A stretch of 64,000 nt of DNA from Streptomyces iconiensis (GTDB lineage Bacteria; Actinomycetota; Actinomycetes; Streptomycetales; Streptomycetaceae): positions 62,001-126,000 of the forward strand of contig NZ_JANCPR020000023.1 of assembly GCF_028657195.3 (NCBI RefSeq), given 5' to 3'. Shown one piece after another: positions 8,428 to 15,914 of the stretch. Position numbers and translations under genes: made by a program. The notes under the pieces were generated by a model. That model did no database searches. It saw only the letters and a list, made by a program, of their open reading frames with translations, and had not been told where the DNA came from. The first letter of the stretch is position 1; the number at the start of each line of letters is the position of its first letter.

Positions 8428-9773
8428 GAACGCCGCTCAGCATCGTCGAGGGCCTTCGCGACGGCGCTGGTGAAGATCTCGCCCAGCTTCACGGGAACCG
8501 CGTTGCCCAGCTGCCGCATACGCTCACCGCGCGGACCCGCCATTCTCCAACCGTCACCGAATGTCATGACCCTGGCGGCCTCGCGCACTGTCATGTACCG
8601 GTGCTCGGGGCGCCTCCGCCCAGTCTCCTCATCGACGACCAGGTTGTCGAGCTGCATGACCGACTCCCCGCCAGGCACCCCGTGCACCCCAGCCTTGACC
8701 GTTTTGGCTGGCCGGTCGAGTTCGTTGGGCGTGTGCCCGTGATAGATCCGGGCTCCGGGCCATCCGACGTGATCGGGCACGCCTTCCTGCTCCGTCGTCT
8801 TGTCCAGCATGCGGGCGTTGATCTTGGGCAGGCCCAGTACCGCGTCCCGGAGGGTGAGCCACGGCTCTAGCTCGTCATCACCACCCTCGAACGTCAGCTG
8901 CTCGTTCTCATAACGCGATGTCACCAGGTCGATGACGCGTTTCGGGATCTTGGCGCCCTTCTCCTCGTGCCGGCGCCAATAGGAGCCATTGAGGATCGTC
9001 CGCGCGAGGGCCGCGTGGGAGTGGGTGCGCGCCACAGCGCGCTCGACCAGATCCGGGTCCACGCCCAGGTCAGCGCGAAAGGCGAGGAGGATTACACGGT
9101 TGCGGATCTGGGGCACCCCGTAGTTGGCGGCGTTCACCTCATGTTGGGTGACCCTGTACGTCTGCGTCGGGTCTGTGTCCTTCGCCTCGATCCGCTCACG
9201 CAACGCACGGTCGTGCTCCTGCCACGTGGCGCCGTCCCGGCGCTGCACGAACGGCAGAGTGAGCTCGCGCTTGATGTAGTCGAAGTATGGCTTGAAGGAC
9301 GGACGGAGAAGTCCTCGGACGTTCTCACAGATAACAGCCTTGGGTCGGATCTCGCGAACCGCCCGGAACATCTCCGGGAACATGTTCCGCTTGTCCTCGT
9401 CGCCCTTCGCGACCCCACCAAGGCTGAACGGCTGACACGGGGGTCCGCCGGCCAAGAGGTCGACCTTTCGCTCCCGGAGAAAGTTCATGTCCAACCGTCG
9501 GACGTCTCCAGTGACCAGCGGAGGGTAGAGAGGGCGCTCTCCCGCGTCAGCGGCCCCGGAGCCCCACTCGCGTTGCTGATCGATCCCGTCCAGCCACTTG
9601 GCCAGCACGTCAGACGCAGTGCCCTCGGGGAACGCGTCGAAGTGGTTCCCTTCGAGCGTCTCGCACGCCCTCTTGGCGAACTCGTTGAGCAGCAGGTGCC
9701 GGAACCCGGTCTTCGTGCTGGCCTGGACCAGCCCGCCTCCGCCCGCGAAGAGTTCTACCGACGTACGTTCCAT
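8424..9773 (-). CDS. DNA (cytosine-5-)-methyltransferase of the type II R-M system
   Basis: The 449-aa enzyme carries the ordered C5-methyltransferase motifs: ELFAGGGG (motif I, SAM binding), GGPPCQPFS (motif IV, catalytic Cys, near residue 115), ICENVRG (motif VI), QIRNRV (motif VIII) and RQLGNAVP (motif X). It protects host DNA from the divergent GIY-YIG nuclease. Its gene is transcribed leftward together with vsr, and a 148-base interval separates it from the restriction enzyme gene, which allows coordinated divergent control. The target sequence cannot be read from the protein; an Eco29kI-like partner would suggest a GC-rich palindrome, but that is inference. Confidence 0.92.
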   Translation of the reverse strand: MERTSVELFAGGGGLVQASTKTGFRHLLLNEFAKRACETLEGNHFDAFPEGTASDVLAKWLDGIDQQREWGSGAADAGERPLYPPLVTGDVRRLDMNFLRERKVDLLAGGPPCQPFSLGGVAKGDEDKRNMFPEMFRAVREIRPKAVICENVRGLLRPSFKPYFDYIKRELTLPFVQRRDGATWQEHDRALRERIEAKDTDPTQTYRVTQHEVNAANYGVPQIRNRVILLAFRADLGVDPDLVERAVARTHSHAALARTILNGSYWRRHEEKGAKIPKRVIDLVTSRYENEQLTFEGGDDELEPWLTLRDAVLGLPKINARMLDKTTEQEGVPDHVGWPGARIYHGHTPNELDRPAKTVKAGVHGVPGGESVMQLDNLVVDEETGRRRPEHRYMTVREAARVMTFGDGWRMAGPRGERMRQLGNAVPVKLGEIFTSAVAKALDDAERRS

Positions 9774-9921
9774 GGTCTACCCAATCCTTGCAGTACAGCG
9801 CAGGGAAAACCATACCGCGGAGGAGTGGCAGTGATTACCGATAGGTCAGAAGGAACTTCTGTGATGTCGTAGCCTCCACACTGTTATCACCGACAACGAT
9901 CATGGGTAGGGCGGCGGGGGC

Positions 9922-10770
9922 ATGGCGGTGACAGCAGGGCGCTCGGGAAAGTCGACCTTCCACCGGAGCTTCACCCTCAGCATCACGAAGGCGCTTGGTG
10001 ACCAGCTCGCGGCGGATCTCGCCACGCTGAGCAGGGCCCCGCTGAGCGACGAAAGCATCGGCCAGCTGCTGGAGCGCCCTGGCGTCTACCAGCTCTACCT
10101 GCACGACGACTTCGTCTATGTAGGCAAAGCCGACAAGTCCCTTCCCAGGAGACTTCGACAGCACCTCAAGAAGATCTCGGGCCGCCGCGGAATCGCACCG
10201 AGCGACATGACCTTCTCGTGCCTGTACGTAGCGGAGGACTTCTCCGCCCTGGCGCCGGAACAGCTGCTCATCAACCACCACAAGGACCTGGGTGAGATCC
10301 CGTGGAACAACAACGGCTTCGGCAACAGGGACCCCGGCCGCCAGCGAGACCACACCGCTCTCAAGCCCAACCACTTCGATGCCCTATACCCGATCGATCT
10401 CGCGCGGCCGGTCGAGGGCCTCACAGCTGGCGAGACAAACGTCCTGGACCTGTTGGAAGCGCTCAAGGTGTCGCTTCCCTACAACATCCGGTACGCGAAG
10501 TCGGGTGATCTGGAGAGTGCCAACCTCGTCATCACGGACGCGGAGCTCTCGGTCGACGATCTCCTCAAGAGGATCTCGGAAGCGACCTCAAGCGGTTGGC
10601 AGATCACGGCGCTTGGGGGCTACATCGTCATGTACGAGGAAGGCCCCGCCGAATACGCTAGCGCCTCGCGGTATTATCGCGATGGACAGACAATCGACAG
10701 CGTTCCGCTCTCCGCCCCGGAGGGCGAGGCGGCGGTGGACAGCGGTTCGCCCGCCCAGGGTGCTTCCTGA
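9922..10770 (+). CDS. Eco29kI-like GIY-YIG type II restriction endonuclease
   Basis: The 282-aa protein shows a GIY-YIG nuclease core: GVYQLYL (54-60), VYVGKA (65-70), RRLRQH (76-81) with the catalytic Arg, a conserved Glu at about 113 (LAPEQLLI) and an NNNGFGNRDPG segment (129-139). Together these fit the Eco29kI family of restriction enzymes rather than UvrC or homing nucleases. It is divergent from the C5-methyltransferase and shares its 148-base promoter region. A restriction enzyme next to its methylase is expected. The residue pattern suggests the enzyme is active. Confidence 0.8.
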   Translation: MAVTAGRSGKSTFHRSFTLSITKALGDQLAADLATLSRAPLSDESIGQLLERPGVYQLYLHDDFVYVGKADKSLPRRLRQHLKKISGRRGIAPSDMTFSCLYVAEDFSALAPEQLLINHHKDLGEIPWNNNGFGNRDPGRQRDHTALKPNHFDALYPIDLARPVEGLTAGETNVLDLLEALKVSLPYNIRYAKSGDLESANLVITDAELSVDDLLKRISEATSSGWQITALGGYIVMYEEGPAEYASASRYYRDGQTIDSVPLSAPEGEAAVDSGSPAQGAS

Positions 10771-11348
10771 CAGAGCCCGACAATGCACAGCATGGCGGCT
10801 ACAGCGACGGCTCGGAAGGTGGCTCTTCGGACGCCGTGACCGTGTCGTGCGCTGCACGGGATCGTGCCACGTCGGCGTAAGGATTCGCACTTCCCCGGGG
10901 CCGGTACCGCCCCAGGCCGCTCAAATCTTCCCCGCGTGGAACCCCGGCCTTACGGTCTCGAACCCTCGCGAAAAGGTGCCCGTGGCGGCCTCGGTCGCGG
11001 ATCGCGTCTCGTCGGGGGCTCCCCGCGAGTGCGTCGTCGCGCTCCTGAGCCTCGCGGACAAGAGCGGGTACCTCGCGGCCAGATGATCCCGAGCCGATGG
11101 TCCCCCGCAGCCGCCACGCAGATCCCGGTACGCCACACACTCGGCCCGCTGGCCGTCGCGGGTCGCCGCTCCGCCTCGGCGGCTTTGGCCGCCGCACGTC
11201 GATCCGGGGACGACGGCGATGGTTCGGCGCTCTGCGTCGACGCCTCCGCGGGTCGGCGTGCGGCGGGGCACGCGGCGTAGGCAGGGCCGCGATAGCGTCG
11301 CGAAGTCGCGCTACCTCCCGCACTTGCGAACACTGAGTCAGCGTGAGG

Positions 11349-11495
11349 ATGATCCGACGTTCATGGATCAGCGTGCTGACGTCCTCCTACGCCTGGCCTA
11401 CGCACGACTTTCATGGCTGGCTCGGCCTGGAGCTGCCTGACTCCAGCAGTGATCTGGTGGTCAAGGTCGAGGATATAGAGATCGAGGAACGATGA
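11349..11495 (+). CDS. short hypothetical protein, possibly the tail of a lost gene
   Basis: A 48-aa frame from ATG ending LVVKVEDIEIEER. Its acidic end and the aromatic stretch SSYAWPTHDFHGWLG look more protein-like than the surrounding frames. There is no strong ribosome binding site and I recognise no family. It may be the C-terminus of a truncated gene of the island. Confidence 0.2.
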   Translation: MIRRSWISVLTSSYAWPTHDFHGWLGLELPDSSSDLVVKVEDIEIEER

Positions 11496-11936
11496 GCTCG
11501 ACGAGAGTGAGGATGCCGGGGAAGCGGTGGGAGCGGCGTAACGCCACGAGCTAGCTGGGCAGCATTACGTCCCGGATTCTGTGGCGACTGGCGGGCGCCT
11601 GGAGGGAAGTTCGCTGAACATCGCGCCGTCCGTGCACCTTGTCGACCGCGCGCTGGGTGGCCGTCCGACGGAATTCGGTCCGCCAGCGCGGGTGTCCGGC
11701 CGCGATCCCCGCGCTTACCCATCTCGTTCACCGCTCGCGGGACGCACCCCCAGCCCAACGAAGCACTACTAGGGAAGCTGATGTTGCCTTGGGGCTGCGG
11801 ATCGCGTGGTGTTCTGCCGAGGGACGGCAACTGGGACTTTGGTTGTGTGTGCGGGGCGAGCGTTTGCTTCGGCGAGGGTGCGATTTAGGTTGATGTCGAT
11901 TCACTGCAGGAGGACCTGCCCGTGGGCCGCAGGGAA

Positions 11937-11964
11937 CCCCCGTGCTGACATGTCAGCACGGGGG
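11937..11964. repeat. perfect 28-bp palindrome, right island copy
   Basis: The arms are CCCCCGTGCTGACA and TGTCAGCACGGGGG. Twenty-four bases are identical to the left copy (775-798). It lies about 170 bases inside the tRNA-Glu end of the island. With the left copies it forms a family of three sites flanking the island. Confidence 0.8.
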
Positions 11965-12130
11965 TGGGCGGTTGTCAGGCTGAGTGATCTGCCCGATGGC
12001 CACCTGCTGCTTGTCGCTGAGTGCGCGACTTCGGCGCTAAGCGTGGCCGATAATCGGAAACAACTCGACTGACGCGGAGTCAGATTCCGGGCACATTCAG
12101 TCAGAATGTGCCCGGAAATGTCCGGAAACC

Positions 12131-12156
12131 GGTGCCCCCAACGGGATTCGAACCCG
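12131..12156. repeat. att repeat within tRNA-Glu (right island boundary)
   Basis: A 26-bp direct repeat of 650-675, covering the discriminator, acceptor 3' strand and T-arm of the intact tRNA-Glu plus two downstream bases. Divergence begins exactly where the T-stem ends, as expected for crossover inside the T-arm. Confidence 0.85.
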
Positions 12157-12205
12157 TGCTACCGCCTTGAAAGGGCGGCGTCCTGGGCCACTAGACGATG
12201 AGGGC
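12133..12205 (-). tRNA. tRNA-Glu (UUC)
   Basis: The reverse strand gives a 73-base cloverleaf that begins GCCCTCA and ends TGGGGGC plus discriminator A. The anticodon loop is CTTTCAA, hence anticodon UUC (Glu, GAA codons). The T-loop GGTTCGAATCC is normal and no CCA is encoded. Its 3' end is the integration site of the island to its left. Confidence 0.95.
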
Positions 12206-12327
12206 CGGCGGTCCGCCCGCGCGCGTTGTCGGTGCGCAGGAGGGACTCGGGCAGCATATGGGATGCGTGGACGGTTCGCCAAAACGGTTTTGGCGGTTCG
12301 ACGAGGTGAGCGCGGGGCCTGCGGGTC

Positions 12328-13926
12328 TCATCCGCTGTCCGGGGTGCTGGGGGAGGGGGTGGCTCCCGGTTTGATCTCTTCCGGGAGGTGGCGGGCTACC
12401 TCCGCCTTGGACAGGCCGAGTCCGCCGAGTGTGATCTCGTCCCATGCCTGGAGCCTGTGGGTCTCGCTGTCCAGGTAGAGCACGGAAGCCTGCACCTTCG
12501 CCGGTTTGTCGCCCTCGACGGCACGCAGTCCTCCGCCGCCCGTCGAGCCCTGGATCATCAGCCGGGTGTCCTCCTTGAGCACCTCCGTACTGCGGTTGTG
12601 GGTGTGGCCCGCGAGGACGAGCGGTACGAGCCCGTCGGCCTGCTTGGTGAGCACCGGGTTGTGCCCGACCGCGATGTCGACGGGGGTGTCCGCCTCCTTC
12701 TGCGCGCGCAGGGTCCCGGCGAGCTTCCTGCCCTCTTTCTCCTCGACCGGGTCGCCCTTGGCGACGACGGAGCGGTCGGGCGTGAACTGGGGGTCGCCCC
12801 AGCCGGAGATGCGCAGCCCCGCGACGTTGACGGGGACTCCGGAGTCGAGAACGTAGGCGTCGGGCTTGCCGCGGGGGCCCTTCTCGCGGGCCGAGGCGTC
12901 GCCCAGCTTCTTGACGGCTTCCTGCGTGGTGACCGAGTCATGGTTGCCGCGCACCCATACGTAGGGGGCGCCGAGGTCGGTGATCGGTTCGAGGAAGCCG
13001 TTCTCGGCCGAGGTGCCGTGGTCCATGGTGTCGCCCGTGTCGATGACCACGTCGATGTCGTACTGCTCCACCAGGGACCGGATGATGTGCCATGCCGCCG
13101 GGTTGAGGTGGATGTCCGACACGTGCAGGACGCGCGTCGTGCTCGGGTCGGGCTCGTACGCGGGGAGGGTGGAGGCCGTCTCGTACAGCTTGGCCACATT
13201 GGTGACCAGGCGTGCCAGTTCCTGCTGGTACACGTCGAACTCGGTGGCGATGCTGCGTGCGTTGCCGACGACGGAAGGGGCGCTCGCCAGCAGCCCGGAG
13301 AACTTGGGCTCCAGCACCGACTTGGGGTTCCAGGTCGCAGCCGCCGTCGCGCCGCACGCCACGAGCAGGGCGAGCGCGAGCCCGCCGGCGGCGAGCGCCC
13401 TGCGCGGCCTGCGGTAGACCGCGAGCCCGAGAGCGCAGGAGCCGGCGACGACCGCGACCGCCGAGCGCAGCCCGAGTCCGAGAGTGCCGGAGGCGACGTC
13501 GGAGGTGACCTCGTCCTTGAGCCCCTGGATGCGCTCGGGGTGGTCGACCAGGGCGGCGGCGCGGGCCTGGTCCAGTTGGTCGACGTCCACGTCGAGGCGC
13601 AGCGGCGCGTAGTGGCTGCGCAGTTCCAGCGCGCCCAGCGGAGAGACGTTCACCTTGGTGCCGCCGGTGAGGGAGGGGCGCAGCGTCATGCTGGTGTCGA
13701 CGGGGCCGACGGACGTATGGACGTTCCCCACGATCAGCAGCCCGAGCCAGGCGCCCAGCAGCGTCACGGCGGCGAAGCCGACCGCCCGCCAGTACGGGTG
13801 GGGAGTGTGGACGAGGGAGGCGGTGGGTGCGGTGTGGTGCGCGTGGTACCTGCGCTGGGCGCCCGTGGCTAGTTTCCGAGCCCAGCCAGCCACGGCACGA
13901 AGTGGCTTTGTGGCTACGGTGGCCAT
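12328..13926 (-). CDS. membrane-anchored calcineurin-like metallophosphoesterase
   Basis: The 532-aa product has a hydrophobic segment at about residues 48-68 and two more at about 155-200, then a catalytic domain: HVSDIHLNP, IDTGDTMDHG, VRGNHDS, VGHNP and LAGHTHN. These are the metal-binding motifs of binuclear metallophosphoesterases. The arrangement suggests the phosphoesterase faces outward behind transmembrane helices. The C-terminus is Pro/Ser-rich. It stands alone, oriented toward tRNA-Glu. The physiological substrate is unknown. Confidence 0.85.
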   Translation of the reverse strand: MATVATKPLRAVAGWARKLATGAQRRYHAHHTAPTASLVHTPHPYWRAVGFAAVTLLGAWLGLLIVGNVHTSVGPVDTSMTLRPSLTGGTKVNVSPLGALELRSHYAPLRLDVDVDQLDQARAAALVDHPERIQGLKDEVTSDVASGTLGLGLRSAVAVVAGSCALGLAVYRRPRRALAAGGLALALLVACGATAAATWNPKSVLEPKFSGLLASAPSVVGNARSIATEFDVYQQELARLVTNVAKLYETASTLPAYEPDPSTTRVLHVSDIHLNPAAWHIIRSLVEQYDIDVVIDTGDTMDHGTSAENGFLEPITDLGAPYVWVRGNHDSVTTQEAVKKLGDASAREKGPRGKPDAYVLDSGVPVNVAGLRISGWGDPQFTPDRSVVAKGDPVEEKEGRKLAGTLRAQKEADTPVDIAVGHNPVLTKQADGLVPLVLAGHTHNRSTEVLKEDTRLMIQGSTGGGGLRAVEGDKPAKVQASVLYLDSETHRLQAWDEITLGGLGLSKAEVARHLPEEIKPGATPSPSTPDSG

Positions 13927-14210
13927 GCTGGCCGGTATGCCCCTCTCGCCGTACCCCTATGCCCCGTGGCCGGGAGCCGGTGGCTCCGCCGTGGCCTCGG
14001 CCCGGCGCCTGTGCGGGAGTGCCGGCAGATCCTGAGGCCGGCCGTGAACACCGTCCTTGGGCCCGGCGCCTGTGCGGGAGCAAGCGCCTGTGCGGGAGTG
14101 CCCGTGGGGGGAGTGCCTGTGGGAGCGCCCGTGCGGGAGTGTCCGTGCTTCAGCGCCTCGCCTGGAGAGGGCTGAGGGGTCAGCCCTTCGCCTGGAGAGG
14201 GGGTGAGGGG

Positions 14211-14561
14211 TCAGCCCCAGCCCAGTGCGTGCAGGCGCTGGTCGTCGATGCCGAAGTGGTGTGCGACCTCATGGACGACGGTGGTGGCCACCTCGTCGAC
14301 GACCTCGTCGGAGCTCTCACACATGCGGAGCGTCGGGCCCATGTAGACCGTGATGCGGTCGGGCAGCACTCCCGCGTACCACTCGCCCCGCTCGGTGAGC
14401 GGCGTTCCCTCGTAGAGACCCAGCAGTTCGGGGTCGTCCGCCGGTGGTTCGTCCTCGACGAACACCGCCACGTTGTCCATGATCCGCGTCAGCTCAGGCG
14501 GGATGGTGTCCAGCGCCCGGGACACCAGCTCTTCGAACGTCTCTCGCGTCATCTCCAACAC
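14211..14561 (-). CDS. small metallopeptidase (minimal zincin) family protein
   Basis: A 116-aa cytoplasmic protein that contains HEVAHHFGID near its C-terminus, the HExxHxxxD zinc site of the minimal zincin family found widely in actinobacteria. Its length is usual for the family. The upstream DNA to the left (about 14000-14200) is built of short GC-rich repeats around the phrase GCGCCTGTGCGGGAGT and contains no gene. A peptidase activity is inferred from the motif; no substrate is known. Confidence 0.85.
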   Translation of the reverse strand: MLEMTRETFEELVSRALDTIPPELTRIMDNVAVFVEDEPPADDPELLGLYEGTPLTERGEWYAGVLPDRITVYMGPTLRMCESSDEVVDEVATTVVHEVAHHFGIDDQRLHALGWG

Positions 14562-14778
14562 CCGGCCATTGTCGCCTGTCGACCGGCTTTATGGATCTCG
14601 CGGGTGTGTACGGCTTCGCTGCCTGCTCGGAGCAGGGCGCGTGGGCCGTAGGGGCTGGGCGCCGTGCGGGGTTGATCGCACGCCGCCGGGGGCGCCGTGG
14701 GCGCCCTGGCGCGTGACCTGTTGGGGTGACGGGGAGTTGGGCACGGCACTTGCCGATGCCCTGCGCTGGAGGTCCGCC

Positions 14779-15447
14779 GTGCGCCGAACCCGTACCTCGC
14801 CCGCCGCCACAGTCGTCGCCCGTACGACCGTTGGCGCGCTGATACTCGCGGTGGCTTCCTCCCTCACCGGATGCATGACGGTGCAGGGCGAGGATCCTGG
14901 CGGTGGCGCCGCGCCCGTGGGGAACAGCTCGGACGACCGGGGTGGCGCTGCCGAGCCCGAGGGCGGCGTCGACGAGCCGGGCCACGGCGGGGGCGGCGGG
15001 CGCTCGGGCGGCGGTGGCAAGCGCGACGGCAACCGCGAGCACGCGGACGGCGACCGGGAGTCCCGCGGCAAGCACGGCAAGCACGGGAAGCACGGCAAAG
15101 GCGGCAAGGGCGGGGACGGCGCACGGGGCAAGCGCGGTACGGGCGACCGGGCGGGGGGACGGGGGAGCGCCGGCGGTACGGGCGGGCCCTCGGTGTCCTC
15201 GTCGGGTTCGCCCTCGGGCGGCGCCGACGAGGCCCCGTGGCCGACGAGGGACCCGGACCCGCCGGCGAGCTCTGGCGGTACGGGAGGTTCCGGCGGCCCG
15301 GGCGGCTCTCCCTCGGACTCCCCCACCCCGGCGCCGACCGACAGCGACCCGGACCCCTCGCCCACCAGGACGGAGGCGTCCCCCAGCAGGTCGGTGCCCT
15401 CGGGCGAGACCTCATCCGGGCGTTCGGCACCCGTGCGCACGGCGTGA
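14779..15447 (+). CDS. secreted lipoprotein with a Gly/Ser/Lys-rich disordered body
   Basis: The start is GTG at 14779, set by a GGAGG 7 bases upstream and by the signal peptide that follows: Arg-rich n-region, hydrophobic core, and lipobox LTGC with Cys32. The remaining 190 residues are almost entirely low complexity: GGGGRSGGGG, repeated KHGK units, then Pro/Ser/Asp-rich. No domain is recognisable. It would be lipid-anchored on the outer face of the membrane. It is either a surface spacer or a rapidly changing, lineage-specific protein. Confidence 0.6.
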   Translation: MRRTRTSPAATVVARTTVGALILAVASSLTGCMTVQGEDPGGGAAPVGNSSDDRGGAAEPEGGVDEPGHGGGGGRSGGGGKRDGNREHADGDRESRGKHGKHGKHGKGGKGGDGARGKRGTGDRAGGRGSAGGTGGPSVSSSGSPSGGADEAPWPTRDPDPPASSGGTGGSGGPGGSPSDSPTPAPTDSDPDPSPTRTEASPSRSVPSGETSSGRSAPVRTA

Positions 15448-15486
15448 GGGGCCCAGGTCCTCACGGCTGTTCGCCGTGGGCCCCTC
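15446..15486 (+). terminator. hairpin overlapping the lipoprotein stop
   Basis: GAGGGGCCCA (15446-15455) pairs with TGGGCCCCTC (15477-15486), with a further GGC/GCC pairing inside the loop. It begins at the stop codon of the lipoprotein gene, a plausible terminator position. Confidence 0.4.
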
Positions 15487-15488
15487 GC

Positions 15489-15627
15489 GAGGACTCGGCG
15501 TGAGGGGCCCACACGGGGAGCGGCGTGAGGGCCCCACGGCACTCGGCGTGAGACACCCCCTCGGAGATCTGCGTGAGAGACCCCCATGGAGATCTGCGTG
15601 AGAGACCCCCACGGAAATCGGCGTGAG
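15489..15627. repeat. degenerate 25-bp tandem repeat
   Basis: About five to six head-to-tail units of roughly 25 bases share the core CGGCGTGAG or CTGCGTGAG followed by a C-rich end. The two units starting near 15563 and 15588 are almost identical. There are no spacers, so this is not CRISPR-like. Confidence 0.6.
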
Positions 15628-15727
15628 CGCGTGGCCGGGTGCGGTCGGGGACCTGGGGTTTCTGGTCGCCCTCCGTACCCCTGTGACCAGCGGGGATGCG
15701 GGGTTCAGCGAGGACGAGGGGGCTCAT

Positions 15728-15757
15728 TTGCACAGCGGCGCACGTGCCGCGTATGCT
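15728..15757 (+). promoter_or_regulatory. probable promoter of the DEAD-box helicase gene
   Basis: TTGCAC and TATGCT are separated by 18 bases, close to the main sigma factor consensus. Transcription would start near 15764 and give a 5' leader of about 150 bases before the ATG at 15915. Long leaders are common for cold-inducible helicase mRNAs. Confidence 0.45.
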
Positions 15758-15914
15758 GGTAGATCGTTTGATCCCATTTGCCCGGCGCCGTTTTACAGAG
15801 CGCGCCGCGTGGCGCGTTCCTCTCTGGCCGTGGCTGACCGCATCGAGGCGGTCGTTTGCGAATTCACGGAGTTCTGGGCGCGTGCCGAATGACTCCGGAA
15901 GGTTCGCATTTCGC

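Larger units (their letters stand above)
10771..12130. other. degraded right end of the island, no clear gene
   Basis: Several overlapping frames exist on both strands between 10800 and 11830, but none has a recognisable motif or consistent start signal. This looks like decayed coding DNA. The two things I can support are a 48-codon open frame at 11349-11495 and the palindrome at 11937-11964. Confidence 0.5.
650..12156. mobile_element. tRNA-Glu-integrated defence island, about 11.5 kb, no integrase of its own
   Basis: The element is bounded by the 26-bp direct repeat of the tRNA-Glu 3' end. It contains a four-gene GHKL ATPase/helicase operon, a methyltransferase-Vsr pair, a GIY-YIG restriction enzyme and an AbrB-like small protein. 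Copies of one palindrome sit 99 bp inside the left boundary and 166 bp inside the right one. No integrase, excisionase, replication or transfer gene is recognisable inside it. An integrase pseudogene lies 8 kb away at 20417-21215, but nothing links it to this island. The island therefore looks fixed, or mobilised only in trans. Confidence 0.75.

Noticed and set aside
10799..11333. Several overlapping frames that could be a gene downstream of the restriction enzyme
   Set aside because: All three frames on each strand are partly open and none shows a motif. I treat it as decayed DNA.
15489..15627. Possible CRISPR array
   Set aside because: Units are directly abutting with no unique spacers, and no cas gene is in the window.
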